Source: Teratosphaeria epicoccoides
Taxonomy: Eukaryota; Ascomycota; Dothideomycetes; Mycosphaerellales; Teratosphaeriaceae
Assembly: GCA_021401465.1 (NCBI GenBank)
Contig: JADDMT010000020.1
Span: 310,001-374,000 of the forward strand
DNA length: 64,000 bases
Direction of reading: 5' to 3'
Shown: piece after piece, positions 1 through 12,660 of the stretch
How the letters are laid out: each line of letters begins with the position of its first letter
How positions within the stretch are numbered: the stretch's first letter is position 1
Notes under the pieces: generated by a model
The model's database searches: none
The model's input: only the letters and a program-made list of their open reading frames with translations
Told to the model about the DNA's origin: nothing
Made by a program: the position numbers and the translations under genes

Positions 1-1493
1 CGACTACTAGTTAGGGGCTTCCTAACTAAACCCGAAGTAGAAGAGTCTCTCTTGTTACGGTCCGCTAGGGACTACCTACCTACATAGGGTCTACTAAACA
101 CCCTAAAGCGACTATGAGTAACAGGGGTAGTAACGCTATAAAGAGAGGCTAGCATCTTCTTCTTTAGTAGGTTGCAAGGGAGCTCGTCTTTAGAGCCTAT
201 AGTAGCTAGAGAACTAGCGACATCCTTACTACACCTAGTCGCAATGACTACCTCATCCTTAGCATTAGAAGGCGAAGAGACTCAAGCGCGCTTGCAGCTG
301 TCGCGCTCGGCCCTCGAGATCATCTTACACTTCTTGACATGAGTGTTAACTACATCATTAGACTTAGTGTCCCCCTTAGGCGTAACTAGTATAGTGACAC
401 TATGGCGCAAAGGGATCACGTTAGGACCGAAGGTATCCTAGACGTCGTCATCCTCCTCATCCTCAAAGATTTGGCCTAGAGGCTTGTGCCTTAGCGTCTT
501 GACAGATGTAGTACGGGTCGCAAGCAGGGAAGGTTCGGCTTCCTTGTCGCTAACCTTAATTTTGGCCCTAGCCTTCTTCTTCTTCTTAGATAGTAGCGTC
601 GAGGCGGCGTAGGCAGCGGCGCTATAATGTGTTAGCTATACGCACGCGACAGGATTCGAGTAAGTAACTTACGGCTTAGTCCTCAGGACCGGCTTAGAGG
701 CAGGCTGTCTCTTAGTACGGCGCTAGGGTGTAGCCTTAGCGGCAGGAGCGGTAAATTGCTTGATAACCTTCTTACAGATCATCTATGTCTTAAAGTCATT
801 GTTAACAGAGGTAAGGGCCCCGAGTTGCTAACGCTAACAGCTAGTCAGATATTTCTCGACACTAACGTTAGCCTAGCGGAGAAAGTTAGCATTTATACTT
901 AGAGGGTACCTATACTATATGCGTACTATAGCGAAGGTCTCGACCCTAACGGTTAGCACCTTCAAGATCTTCTAGACTAAGTCTGCGATTAGACCTAGAC
1001 AAACGTTTTCGCCTGTTAGCAGAGAGTCGAAGCGAATACTACTGTAAGAATAGTTAGTAGTCGCGGTAAAGCACGAGAGGGCGCTAAGCAGGTAGGCGAG
1101 TGCCTCGCGGTACTTAGCCTGTAGCCTGTTCATAGTTAGAGTGCCTTTAGTAATCCCCTTGTCGCGCGTACTCTAGAAGTTATCGATGTTATAGCAGAGC
1201 TAGTTATACTTGCTTTACACCTCTTTAGGGAGGTCTTGGCATTTTTGATGCTTGCTATTACAGTTAACACAATTATAGTAGATACTACCCTTATTAAATC
1301 CGCTGACGTAGATCTTAGCTACGCTTCGGTTAGTATAAGCTACGCATACCTCGCGGGTAGGGGACGCCTTACTAACACGTAGAGGAGAAATGTGTGTAGC
1401 TTATCTACTAAGGTTGTTAAGGCATTGTCAACATGAGCGATAATCGCGGGCAGAGCAAGTAGCGTCAAACTTAGTCTATAGCATATAAGCCAT
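1..1493 (-). pseudogene. Antisense ORF of family A (copy A1)
   Basis: Reading the strand opposite to gag-pol from an ATG at 1,493-1,491, a single frame runs to the window edge; its stop would lie just outside by alignment with A3. There is no net indel relative to A3. This copy preserves a CX2CX6C motif (Cys-Val-Asn-Cys, six residues, Cys) at 1,271-1,239, where A3 shows Tyr for the first Cys through a G-to-A change. About 25 residues upstream lies another Cys/Tyr set, so a Zn2Cys6-like arrangement is possible but looser than in families B and C. Interrupting stops are TAG/TAA at Gln-type codons, as RIP produces. Function is inferred only: a putative nuclear zinc-binding protein. Confidence 0.65.
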
Positions 1494-2292
1494 TATAGCT
1501 AAGATGAGTTAGTTAATCTTGATTAATTAATTCAAGAAGAAGAAGCTCTAGTTTAGACCTACAGACATAGTAAGGCGCAAGCTAAGCGAAATAGGAGCGG
1601 AGGTTAATGTTAGTGTATTAGAATAGGAAAGTTTAGGAAGCAACGAGGTTTTTATACCCTCTAATAGCCCCCTTGTTACCTATTGCAACTGTTAAGCTAG
1701 TAACTCGAACTACATGCGCAGAGTACCTGCCTTTAGTTAACTTTATAAGGGGACCTAATAATGCAAGAACAGATAACGCGGCTGTCACGCATATGCGCTA
1801 ACTGTACTCGTGCTAGCCTACTAGCATGAAAATGTGGCGAAACCCGCGCTAGGAGTGCGCTCCTGCTGTTTCGAGTAGCGCGCGTAGAGTGTCCGCGTAC
1901 CTTCCTACTACCCCTAGGTTCTATAACACGTTCTCTACAGTCATGACTAAATAGGGACAGCCAAGCTACTTAGCGAGGCTAGCGCGCATGCTCGCCCTAT
2001 AATTTCAAGGATTAACTAAAGTACGTGCTTATAGTACTCTGATATCTTGATCTGCATGTAAAGCAAAGGTATTACGAAGCCGCCTAACATGTAACAGGTT
2101 AAAACCCGCCTGAGTTAGCAGCCTCCGCCCTGTACTCGCTACGAAGGTGTTAAGGTGTACGCATGACACATGTTACGTAGGCTATCTACCTATTTACCCT
2201 TACGTAGTATAAGCATGCTACATCCTATGCCCTATACGTTCTGCGTACATTACTTAGTAAGGCTAGGGACACCCTTATAGGAGGAGGGGTAG

Positions 2293-2652
2293 TGATACGG
2301 TTAATACTAGGGGGCTATTAGAACCGCATAGGTTCTAATACCTACCCTTAGTATGTAGTAACCCTGCTACATATAGCAAGGGGGTCCTTTGTACATACGT
2401 TAGCTTATATGTCGTCTAAGTAGGATTAGTTGTCGACGTAGGACGCCCCTACGTTGCTAACCCTATAGTACCCCTGCGGGGTTAGGCTCGGACATGCTTT
2501 CCCTAATTAAGGAGCGTCAGGGGTTATAAGCACCCTTAGCGCTACCTCTGCGATAAGCAGAAAGCAGCGCTGTCTTATACCTACTAAAAGGTCGGATTAC
2601 TCTGTCACACTGCGAGATATTTCTATATCATATAGCATATACATTTATATTA
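2293..2652 (+). repeat. 3' LTR of A1 (360 bp)
   Basis: Begins TGATACGG and ends TATTA (TATCA before mutation), the same 360-bp unit as both LTRs of A3. It is preceded by a purine-rich tract (AGGAGGAGGGGTAG) that would serve as polypurine tract. It contains the inverted repeat described for A3, partly degraded here. Confidence 0.92.
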
Positions 2653-5600
2653 GTCCGCTAGAATTAGACCTACGGACAGACTAGACAGGGCTGTAACAAT
2701 GTGCCGCGATTAGCGCCAGATACGCGAACAACCTTAGAGTATAGGTACACATTAACAAGACGCTAGCTAGGGCCTTAATAGATTCAGGATGTACTAGAAT
2801 CTTCATGACGCCTAAGTTTGCTAGGACAGCTAGGATAAAGCTACAGGCGAAGACAAATGCTTTCTTACTACAAGCGATTAATAGAAAGCCGGTCACGTAT
2901 AACTAGGGAGTAGTTGACGAAGAGACCGAGATAATGCCTCTACGGATAGGACGCTACTAAGAGATACTCTAGTTCGACATCACAGAGTTACTAGGCTCAG
3001 ATGTAGTACTAGGGTTACTATAGCTAAGAAACGCTAACCCCTATCTCGACTAGAAGAATGAGAGGATCTAGTTCCTAGAACTCTCAAGATCGATACCTCT
3101 ACCTATAGTACACGACATACTAGGCAAGATCGAAATATGTGCTATGACTTCAAGCGAGATAGTAGCCGCTATTAAGGATCTAGAACAGGAAGTGTACGTC
3201 CTATAGGTTAAAGCAACGCAAATAGAAGTCAGGGTCGAATTCATAGTTCCCGATAAGTATAAAGAGTTCGCTACTCTTTTTGAGGAAGAACCTGACTAAG
3301 AAGCTCTGCTAGAACACTAGGAGTAGGACTACAGGATACCCTTACTCCCTAGCAAGACACTAACGAAGCAATTAGTTCGCCTATTATTAGTAGCGAAACT
3401 AGAGATTCTCCGGAAATACCTTAAAGATAACCTCTAGAAAGGCTTTATCTGTAAGTCGTAGTCCCTAGCCGGATATCTGATCCTGTTTGTGCCTAAGGGG
3501 GAAGATAACTAGCGACTCTACGTAGATTATTATAGATTAAACGACATTATAATAAAGAATAGTTATCTGCTTCCTTTGCTCTTAGAATTACAGGACTACC
3601 TACAAGGAGCAATGTAGCTCTCGAAGTTCGACATACCTAGAGCGTATAACTGAATTCTAATTAAGGAAGGCGAAGAATAGAAGACTACGTTCTAAACTAG
3701 GTTTAGATACTACAAGTACATAGTCATGCTATTTAGGTTAACAAATGCCCTAGCTACATGGCAGGCATTTATTAATAACGTGCTACGAGAGTACCTCGAT
3801 GTCTTTGTAGTTATATACCTAGACAACATCCTCGTCTACTTACGGATAATCGAAGAACATAGGACTTACGTGCGTAAGGTACTTTAGAAACTCTAGGATT
3901 ACCGGTTAAAGGTTAAGCCTCAGAAGAGCGAGTTTCACAAGCAGGAAGTATAATTCCTTAGCTACGTAGTAGCATAGAATAGAATCAAGATAGACACTAA
4001 GAAAGTCTAAGTCGTAAACAAGTAGCCTACGCTAACTAATGTTAAGGAAGTATAGTCCTTCCTTAGGTTCGCTAACTTCTACTAAAGATTTGTAGCAAAC
4101 TATTCGAAGATTACAGCACTACTTACGACTCTTACTACGAAGGATACACCATTTATGTAGGACAATGCCTAATAGAATGCCTTTAAGGAACTTAAGCGAC
4201 AATTTACAGATTAGCTTATCTTACTTGTATTCGACCTAGATAAGCCTATCATAGTCGAAACAGATGCCTCTAATGTAGCACTCAGGGCATGCTTAAGTCA
4301 ACTAGGACCGAGTAGACGACTACAGCTAGTCGCCTACTACTCGAGGAAATTGTCTAGACCTAAACTCTAATATGACGTCTATGACAAAGAACTTCTAGCT
4401 ATAGTAGACGCCTACAAGGCCTAGCGAGTCTACTTAGAAGGTTCTAAGCACTAGGTCACGGTCTACACAGACTATGAGAACTTGCGATACTTTACAACGA
4501 CGAAAGAGTTAAACTAACGACAGGTTCGGTAGAGTGAGGAGCTCTCTAGTTTTAACTGCAAGATCGTCTATCGTAAGGGGACTAATTACGCACGCGCCGA
4601 TGCACTTAGCCGCTAGACTAACTACATGAAGGGCGTGAAGCAGGAGAAACACGCTATTCTCTAGGAAAATAGCGATAGCACGCTAGGAGTTAACTGTCTT
4701 GTAGCTACAACTATTACATAGACTAGTAAATTTCAGGACGACCTAAAGAACGCGCTAGTCTACGACCTAACTGCACTTACTGTCCGCGACGACATGAATA
4801 GACAGGAGGATTAGGAAGACGAAGACAGAATCCTTCTGTTTTAAGGATTAGTATACATGCTAACATCTTTACGATTAGAGCTACTACGACTCTGACATGA
4901 CATACCTTAGGCAGGATACCCGGGAGTGTCTAAAATGAAGCAAATTCTCTAACAAGAATATTACTTCCCTAGGATAAGCAAGGCAATCAAAGACTATGTC
5001 TGTTAATATGTAACTTGCTAACGAAGTAAGCATAACTGTTACAAACTATATAGGCTACTACGACTACTTAAGGTACCTTAACGGCCATGGGAGTCGCTCG
5101 CCATAGATTTCATCGTTAAACTACCTTAATCGAGAGAACCCGCTACGAATAAGTTCTTCGACAGGATCGTAGTAGTAGTCGACTAATTTACTAAGTTTAG
5201 GAAGTTTATCCCTTACCGCGAAGACTTTAAGACTAAAGATGTCGCGTATGTCTTCATTAAATAGGTAGTAGTACTACATAGCATGCTATAGGACCTAGTA
5301 ACGGATCGAGGATCCATGTTTACCTCTAACTCCTAGAGAGCCCTAATGAGGTAATTCTAGGTCAAACATCGACTAAGTACTTCCTTCTACCCTTAGATAG
5401 ATAGACAGACAGAATGTCTAAATCAGACGTTAGAATAGTACCTTCGATCCTATGTGAATAGGGACTAGAACAACTAGGTAGAGTTGTTGCTAATAGTATA
5501 GCTCGCGTATAATAGTACGCTAGCAGAGTTAACAGGACTCTCGCCTTTTCAGATAGCATATAGATTAGCTATAGAAGACATCCCGGACGTCTTAGGTAGT

Positions 5601-6164
5601 AATCCGAACCTAGTAGCACTTAGACGAGTAGAACATCTACGCTGACTACAAACAGAAGCACGACTCGACCTGTAGTTCTATTAGCAGAACATAGCATAGT
5701 ACGCGAATCGTAAGAGAATTAAGGGACTCATTCTAAAGGAGAGAGACAATGTGTATCTCCTCCGCTGTCATATCAAATTAGACAAGCCAAGTAAAAAACT
5801 AGACGCTGTAAAACTAGGACCTTTCAGGATTAAGGCTAAGAAAGGACTAGTTAATTTTGAGTTATAGCTACCTAAGTAGATAAGAGTATACCCTATGTTC
5901 TATGTCTCTCTGCTAGAACAAGCAGCGCTAGACGCCACACTGCAAACAGAACCCTTACTACTTAACCCTAAAGTAGAAGAACCTAAGTACTCTGTCAAGA
6001 AGATTGTCGACACTCGCTAGCGGGACAGACAGCAAGAGTACTTAGTAAAATAGGAAGGATATAGGAGTACCGAGAACACCTAGGAACCCCTAGAACATCT
6101 GCGAAACTATTAGCAAAAGATACGAAGTTTCAAGAAAGGAACGAACCTAGGAAGAAGATTATAA
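2653..6164 (+). pseudogene. pol: pol of B1 (PR-RT-RNase H-IN-chromodomain)
   Basis: One frame, broken by RIP-type stops, carries the whole pol. The aspartic protease motif (Leu-Ile-Asp-Ser-Gly-Cys-Thr) is at 2,775-2,795. The reverse transcriptase box is at 3,813-3,836 and reads Tyr-Leu-Asp-Asn instead of Tyr-Leu-Asp-Asp. RNase H has Thr-Asp-Ala-Ser near 4,260. The integrase zinc domain is near 4,880-5,040 and the catalytic core about 5,095-5,460. A chromodomain lies around 5,995-6,120. The frame ends at TAA 6,162-6,164, directly abutting the stop of the antisense ORF. Not translatable as it stands. Confidence 0.88.
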
Positions 6165-6668
6165 GCTATGACTAGACTCCTGCGGGACACTATCGATCGG
6201 CTTGGCTACTACGCTATCTAGGAAACCCTAATACGAGGCGTTAGCAAAACCCTCTATTACGCTCTATGTCGTAGGACTAAGAGCGAGACCTGCCGAAGGA
6301 TCTAGGTCAAGAAGGAACCTAGCCTGCAAGAGAGCCTATTCTTCGGCCTTATCCTCCCTGATCTCCCGCTCCTTAAGAGCGCGACTATCCTCGACCTCCT
6401 AGTCGACTACGTCTAACTGTTTTCGAAGACGTATCTCCTTTGCATGCGCCTCTATTATCTTCTGCGAAGCCTTGGCTAGGACCGCCTTCGCATAATCGAG
6501 ATTAGCAATTAGTCTTTTCCGCTAATTACCTAACTTCTTCTATTTGACCTCTGTCACCTTCGCGTCGTAACTTCGACAGTTACTAAAGTAACATTACGAA
6601 CATTTCCCTAAGGAAATGTGTACCTAAAAAACGAGCTTTAACTCTTGACACTAAGTATAGGACTTTAT
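6159..6668 (-). pseudogene. Antisense ORF of family B (copy B1)
   Basis: Opposite strand, tail-to-tail with pol: its TAA (6,161-6,159) abuts the pol TAA (6,162-6,164), making the palindrome TTATAA. The start codon is ATA here (ATG in B2 at the aligned site). The N-terminus carries spaced cysteines, including an intact CX2C (Cys-Ser-stop-Cys) that B2 has lost. It is followed by a highly charged segment rich in Lys, Glu and Arg with leucines (about codons 45-120) that looks like a coiled coil. All stops are of the kind RIP makes from Gln, Arg or Trp codons. See the B2 copy for the cluster pattern. Confidence 0.62.
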
Positions 6669-6859
6669 GCTGTCCTAGCCCTAACGATAGATTCGATTCG
6701 CGCGGCGTTTACGTTTCTGCGTTAAAGGGGCGTTAGTGTCTAGGATAACACAAGGCAGTAATGTAGAAAGAGAAGACATTATAGCATAAAAGGAAATGAC
6801 AAGAGAAACCCCGCACTAATAAGGTAGCTTAGGGACGAGCTAGGCTAAGAGGGGGATAG

Positions 6860-7300
6860 TGTCATAAGTGTTAGGAGTAGTACGAGTCACAGGATCGTGA
6901 GAGTCCTAAGGACTATGAGTTATAAGCATAGTTATAGGAGAAAGGATCTGTCCTATAAGGACAGATCCCCGGATCTATAGGGTTAGTCTACAGATCTACA
7001 GGCCTATAGGGGAGAAGGGATCTGTCATAGGATAACAGATCCTTAGATCTATAGGGTTAGTCTACAGATCTACAGACATAGATGTATCAGGTCTGTCGAC
7101 AGATGTAACAGAGCTACTCTGTCTCTCTAGTATATAGGGATAGCTTTAGGACAGGTAGTTAGGAGCTTCGTGCTTAATTCAATTCCCTTTCCCTAGGGGA
7201 TAGTTAGTTACAAGGACAATTACTATTGTCGATATTCTTTATAGCTCTACGAGTCTAATACCTAGTTACCTTCCTGCTATTAGTACCTACCCTTATGACA
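6860..7300 (+). repeat. 3' LTR of B1 (441 bp)
   Basis: Begins TGTCATAAG, ends CTTATGACA, preceded by a purine tract (AAGAGGGGGATAG). It is longer than the 420-bp LTRs of B2 because the first 80 bp differ. It contains two tandem copies (6,942-7,015 and 7,016-7,085) of a unit of about 70-75 bp built around GGATCTGTC and GGGTTAGTCTACAGATCTA. A TATA-like element (AGTATATAGG) follows the repeats. Confidence 0.9.
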
Positions 7301-7337
7301 CTATAGTAGTACACTTGTAAGGATCATATACACTAGC

Positions 7338-10300
7338 ATGTTCCTTAAAGGGGACATGTTAGACGCCTAGCATAATAGGTATAAGGTAGCTAACTTAGCG
7401 CTAGAATATACAGGGGAGATGTTCTACTAGGAGATAGTAGACGTAGTTAAGGATCCTGCTTATTACAGGCTAACTGTAGCCTAGTAGTACAAGACTACTA
7501 AGTAGGGCAAGAAGTAAAGCGCCTCCTTGTTTGTAGCATATTTAGCTACGCTAGAAGAGTAGCTAGAACTATATACTCCTACGTAGTGTAGATAATACCT
7601 ACTCGTAAAGCTACGAGATGCCTTAAGTAAGGCTATTATAGTATACTACTAGGCACCTAAGACTAGGGACAAACTAATCTCCCTAGCGACTTAGATTAAG
7701 TAGTTAGGAGCAAGAGGCTCGCGTGCTCTATACAAGCATACTACTAGCGAGCATTAAAACTAATAGGACCTAAAGAAGCCTACTAGGGGTAATAGTAAGA
7801 AGCCTAGTAGAGATTCTTAAAGGTTAGCGCCGCTAGCTTAGAGTAGTAGCGGAGTAGCTAATAAGAATAATAACTACTATAACTGTAGTAAGCCTGGCTA
7901 TTAGGCGCGGGACTGTCATGCACTAAAGAGGGAGGTAATAGCTTCTACCTGCAAGGTAGAAATAGTGTAGCTAACTAAGGCTTAACACTATGTCTAAGCC
8001 TACTTACTACATGAAAGGATAGTAGTAGTGTGTTAGTTCAGGGCTAGTTATCGATTAAGGAGCCCTTCTATAGCCTCGACTAGAAGCGAAGATGCTTTAG
8101 GACTAGGAGTAGCCCTAGTGCCTACAAAGCGCCTAAAGGGCGCTATTGTTACTATAGAAGGAGACGAAGTTAAGACAGACATGTTACTTGATAACTACGT
8201 AGACATTAACGTCATGTCTTAAGCTTACGTCTTATAGCATAGGCTTAAGCAAGTTGCAAGCATGCCTCTTCCTGCTATGGATTCATTCTAGGGGAAGAGA
8301 GGCCATTATTATGGCGCGTATTAGCTAAAGATCTAGCTAGTAGATAGTACAGGATACAAGAAGCATACGTAGAGCATATTCTACACATTAGATATGCCTA
8401 GAGCGCTAGTCTTACTAGGGCGGCCCTAAAGGCACTAGTAGGCTATCATTATGTATAGTAGCACAGATAAGTAGCGCTATAGTAGCGTACCCTCCGTAGT
8501 ACGCGTGCTTGACGCTAGGCGTTTCTACTAGTCATTAAAAACTAAATCCTAGGTGTTTGTAGTCGCTACTAGTAGAATAGCAGGACTAAAACCTCTTCCT
8601 AATAAGGTCAAGGACTTCGCTAACATGTTTACTAACAAGAAGGATGTGACTAAGCTTAGGCGCGTTAACAGCGTAGAGCATGCTATCATGTTACAAGATA
8701 GCAAGAAGCTACCCTTTTGCCCTCTATATAATCTGTTAGGAGTAGAGCTTAAGCTACTTTAGGAGTATCTTAATTAGGCCCTTTAGAATAGTTAGATCTA
8801 GCGTAGCACTAGCAAGGCAGGTGCTCCTATCCTGTTCATACTAAAGAAGGATAGTACTATGCGACTATATGTAGATTACTATAGGCTAAATAAGATTTTA
8901 ATTAAGGATCGATGCCCCTTGCTACTTATCTATAAGACGCTTACGCGGCTTAGGCGCGTAGCATAGTTCTCCAAGTTAGACTTAAAGGACGCATATTATA
9001 GGATCCTGATTAAGGAAGATAACTACTAGAAGACTACGTTTTACATGTACTATAGTTACTTTAAGTATCTAGTAATGCCTTTCAGGTTAGCTAACGCTCT
9101 AGTAACCTTTTAAGCGTACATTAACTAAGCCCTTACTAGCCTCTTAGATAGTTGTTACGTAGTATACTTAGACGATATCCTGATCTATAGTGACTTACGT
9201 AAGGAGCATACTTGGCACCTACGCCTAGTATTAGAACGGCTGCAAAAATACGCTCTATATGCTACCTAAAAGAAGTGCGAGTTTTATACTTACTAGCTAG
9301 AGTTCCTAGGCTTCGTCATTAACAGCTCAGGCGTGTTACTAGATAAGAGCAAGCTTAGCGTAGTAAAGGAGTAGCCTATACCTAAGACTCTAAAGGAAGT
9401 TTAGAGCTTTCTTAGCTTTGCTAACTTCTACTAGAGGTTTGTTAAGAACTCCTCTAAATCAGCCGCCCTGCTTACTACCATAGCTAAGGGAAAGGGGGGC
9501 CTGTTCCTATAGGGAGATACTAAAGAGGCTACTTTCTACATACTTATATTAGCCTTTACTAGTACTCTAATCCTCTAGTATTATAATCCTAAGCTTCTAA
9601 TTAAGATAGAAACAGACGCCTCTAGATTTGCCTTAGGGGGCATTCTCTCCTAGCTCGTCGCAGGCAAGGACACTACTTGCTAGCACCCTATTACATTCTA
9701 CTCTTAGAAGCTTACTCTAGCAGGGTAGAACTATAAGACCTATGACTAAGAGCTATTAGCAATCGTGGAATGCTTCGAGACGTAGCGCTACTACCTTGAA
9801 GGCGCGCCGCAGACTATTTACATACTCTCTAACTATAATAACCTTCGTAGATTCATAGGCGTAAAGCAGCTAAACGGCTATTAAGCTTAGTAGGCTATGT
9901 ATCTATTAAGGTTCGATTTTGCTATTAAGCATAATAAGGGAACTAATAACTAGGCTAATAGGCCTTCTTGTTACGCAGACTACGTACTAACTATGTAGGC
10001 AGTAGATACGCTCCTCCTAACCCTAAGGAATAAACTGTCGTTCTAGGGTTAGGAGGAAGAACAAGCTAATAACCTAATTGTTAATCGCATCTAGGCTACA
10101 TGCGTGTAGCAGGTAAAGAGTATAGAGCTCCTGCTCTAACCTAGAGAGTACTAACCTATAGTAACCCTACTAGCCTTTATTTGCAAGGTAGTAACCTATA
10201 AGGAGTCCCTAGTAAAAGACGTTTCAGGGAATGTAGAGACCTTGCTTCGCAGGCTACAATTACCCTTAGAGCGACCTAAAAGCACTAGCAAAGACTAGGA

Positions 10301-11672
10301 GTACAAGTATAGCATCTAGTATAAGGGTAATCACATTTAGGTCCTATATAATAAAGCATTTAAGGCGTAACTACTACGCTTGCACTATAATGACCTATTA
10401 GCTAGGTACTTTAGGAGAGACTATACTCTTACCTTACTGTCTAGGAAGTACTAGTAGCTAGATATTACAAAGGAGGTTAACGAATATGTCCGAACCTACT
10501 CTACATGCTAGGTAATAAAGAGTAGGCACTATTGCGAGTATAGTAAGGCGCATGCTTTGCCTCTACCTAACAGGCTATAGTAAGAAGTTACTATAGACTT
10601 CATTACGGACCTACCTCTAAGCAAGCTCTTTAATTACATGTATGATGCCATCCTAGTAAGTGTCGACAGGTTCTCTAAGATAGTAATCTTCGTTCCTGAC
10701 TAATAAGATGTGTACTAGCATAGAGCTAGCAAAAGTCCTAGTACGTAAGGTCGTATACTAGTCTAGCATGCTAGAGGGAGTACTCTTAGATCCTAGTAGT
10801 GTCTTTACTAGCTAATACTAGAGTAACTTTACATGCGAAGCATAACTAAAGCATAAGCTTAGTATAGCCTTTTATCCGCAAACTAATTGCTAGACTAAGT
10901 AGGCAAACTAGACTCTAGAACAGTCTATCTGTTATTACTATAATAAGGAACAAAATGACTAGGCCGAGTTGTTACTACAAGCCGAATATGCAAGTAACGT
11001 ATACGACAATGCTACTACTAGCATGTCGCCCTTCTAGGTAGTATTAGGATTCTAGCCTTCTCTAATAGTAGCGCCTTAGGACGAGTCTGCTAAAGGGAGG
11101 GTACTAGCTACTATAGAGCGCGCGCATTAGTTACGCAATGTAACTAAAAGGCTTAAAGAGAATTAGTAATAAACAGTAAACTAGTAGGTAGAGTACTATA
11201 ACGCGTAGCATAAGCGCCAAGCATATTCTGTAGGTAATATAGTGTTGTTATTAACTAAGAACTTGCGACTACTAGTACTAAAGAAGAAGATAGTAGCCTG
11301 ATTTGTCAGACTATTTTATGTGCTTAACGTAATCAGTAATCAGGCTTATCGCCTAGTACTACCTTCCTAGTACTAGATTCACAATAGTCCTATGTCTCGC
11401 TAGTAGAGCCTTAGAATAGCCGAGTAGGCAAAGAGCCTGCCTATCCTATGCCTCTTACTAAAGAGAATGGCAAGTATAAGGTTAAGGCTATTAGGGGTAT
11501 AAGGGTACATAGCAGTATACGCTAATACCTAGTATAGTAGAAGGATTAGCTAGAGGATTATAATATCTAGGTTAATAAAGCTAACTACAAGGGTACGAAG
11601 GATCTAATCGAAGCATACCTAGCGTAGGAAAAGGGCAAGAGGAGATTAGGCAGAGGAAAAGGGAAAAAGTAA
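7338..11672 (+). pseudogene. pol: gag-pol of element D, one frame, RIP-broken
   Basis: Gag and pol share a single reading frame, so this family needs no frameshift. A damaged CCHC knuckle is at 7,875-7,916 (first Cys now Tyr, His now Tyr, both by TGC/CAT-type transitions). A protease-like Leu-Leu-Asp motif lies near 8,185. RT has Leu-Asp-Leu-Lys-Asp-Ala-Tyr-Tyr near 8,975 and an intact Tyr-Leu-Asp-Asp box at 9,165-9,176. RNase H Thr-Asp-Ala-Ser lies near 9,610. The integrase zinc domain and core are at about 10,375-11,130. A weak chromodomain-like segment (Tyr-Leu-Val, then Trp-Lys-like) is at 11,470-11,650. It ends at TAA 11,670-11,672. The N-terminus of Gag is lost to the B1 insertion. Dozens of in-frame stops, mostly TAG. 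Confidence 0.85.
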
Positions 11673-11676
11673 GCCC

Positions 11677-12660
11677 CTAGGGAGAGAAAATGGCATTATA
11701 GGCTACCTATATTTTAGCCCTAGGCGGGGCGTAAAAGCCAAGCATGCTCGTAGCTAGAGCTGCCTACCCCTTAAGAGTGCCTAAATTAGGGCTACTTATT
11801 ATTATCCTCTACTACTATGTCCGCATTATCCTCTATTATATTTGCATTATTCTCTGCCTCTATGTTCTCATTGTCGTCAGGATGACAACCTAGGAGGTCT
11901 ATAAGGCCCTCACGCTCCTAGTAGGGGGTTAGCAGGCGACGATCTAACAAGGAGCCTTTACAGGATATGCTTACCTCTATCTTATTATTAAGGTAGGCCT
12001 AGAGCCTACTCATGGCAGCATTAGCGCAAGTAAGGTCGGCGTAGGGCACGCGGGCATCAAGGAACTATTAGCAGGTTAGCATGCGACAAGCAAACAACAA
12101 GCTAGGGGACTTATAGCGCGACTAAGCTTAAAGAGGCCTACTAAGGCCTACGTGTTTTGCTTAGTAGTAGTAACGGCCTAGCTACTACTACCTGCTTATG
12201 TAACGCTAGTAGCGCGCTTAGCTTTAGCCGTAATAGCAGGGAAGCGCTTAGGTATAGAGTCGTAATTACACTATAGCCTTTATAGACAGTTAGTACCTAA
12301 AACTCATAATTAAGGTGTATGACAAGCAAGCAAGGAACATACCTTAAGTAGTAGGCGCTAGTTCGCGGTAGCGTCTAGGTACGCCTGCTAGGCCATAGCA
12401 TAATCCTCGTTAGTAGTAATAGGGTCGCGCCTAATGCGCTTAGCCTTAGCGTAGGCGCAGAGCATGACGTTATTTTTAGCCGCTATAGCCTAGTTTATAG
12501 GCATGTATACGTAGTTACTCTTGCTATAGCTGCAAGCATAGTTAGTAATTACGCTAAGCTAGAGAAGTGTATGTCTAAGGCAGGCGAAGGTGCATACTAC
12601 TTATAGCACTTCTGCTATCCTAACTTAAAACACGCTATGTATAGCCTATACTCTAGAACT
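11677..12660 (-). pseudogene. Antisense ORF of element D
   Basis: On the minus strand one frame runs from about 12,660 to TAG 11,679-11,677, four bases beyond the pol stop. The best coding stretch (12,360-12,580) contains basic segments (for example Ala-Lys-Ala-Lys-Arg-Ile-Arg-Arg-Asp-Pro) preceded by several Cys/Tyr residues. I could not fit a full Zn2Cys6 spacing here, unlike families B and C. The start codon is unclear. The downstream half is Ala/Pro/Ser/Thr rich. Stops inside are mainly TAG/TAA. The arrangement matches the other three families, which is the main reason to call it. Confidence 0.5.

Larger units (their letters stand above)
1..2652 (+). mobile_element. Family A chromovirus, copy A1, 3' part
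   Basis: The left edge of the window cuts this Ty3/Gypsy element just after the end of pol. What remains is the region between pol and the 3' LTR plus the 3' LTR itself. It aligns base for base with 39,920-42,570 (copy A3) and, in reverse, with 18,632-21,286 (copy A2). In the first 330 bp compared with A3 I counted about 30 differences, all transitions, the hallmark of RIP. The element sits inside B1: position 2,653 resumes exactly the B sequence found at 28,721 in the intact copy B2. The expected 5-bp duplication would be GTCCG, with its left copy outside the window. Confidence 0.9.
2653..7300 (+). mobile_element. Family B chromovirus, copy B1, 3' two thirds
   Basis: Aligns with 28,721-33,345 of the complete copy B2. 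The 5' LTR, gag and the start of pol lie left of A1, outside the window. The right end is the 3' LTR ending CTTATGACA at 7,300, immediately followed by family D sequence, so B1 is inserted into D. B1 retains more CG and CA dinucleotides in places than B2, so each copy can help infer ancestral codons of the other. Confidence 0.9.

Noticed and set aside
5362..5559. Minus-strand open frame, also present at 31,442-31,627
   Set aside because: Exactly opposite the integrase core of B1 and B2; conserved only because the element is. Composition is that of a complement shadow, and it is not placed like the real antisense ORFs.
12285..12340. Intron-like GTATGT...TTTTAG (46 bp) in the D antisense ORF
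   Set aside because: Removing it breaks the downstream frame, while reading straight through keeps it.
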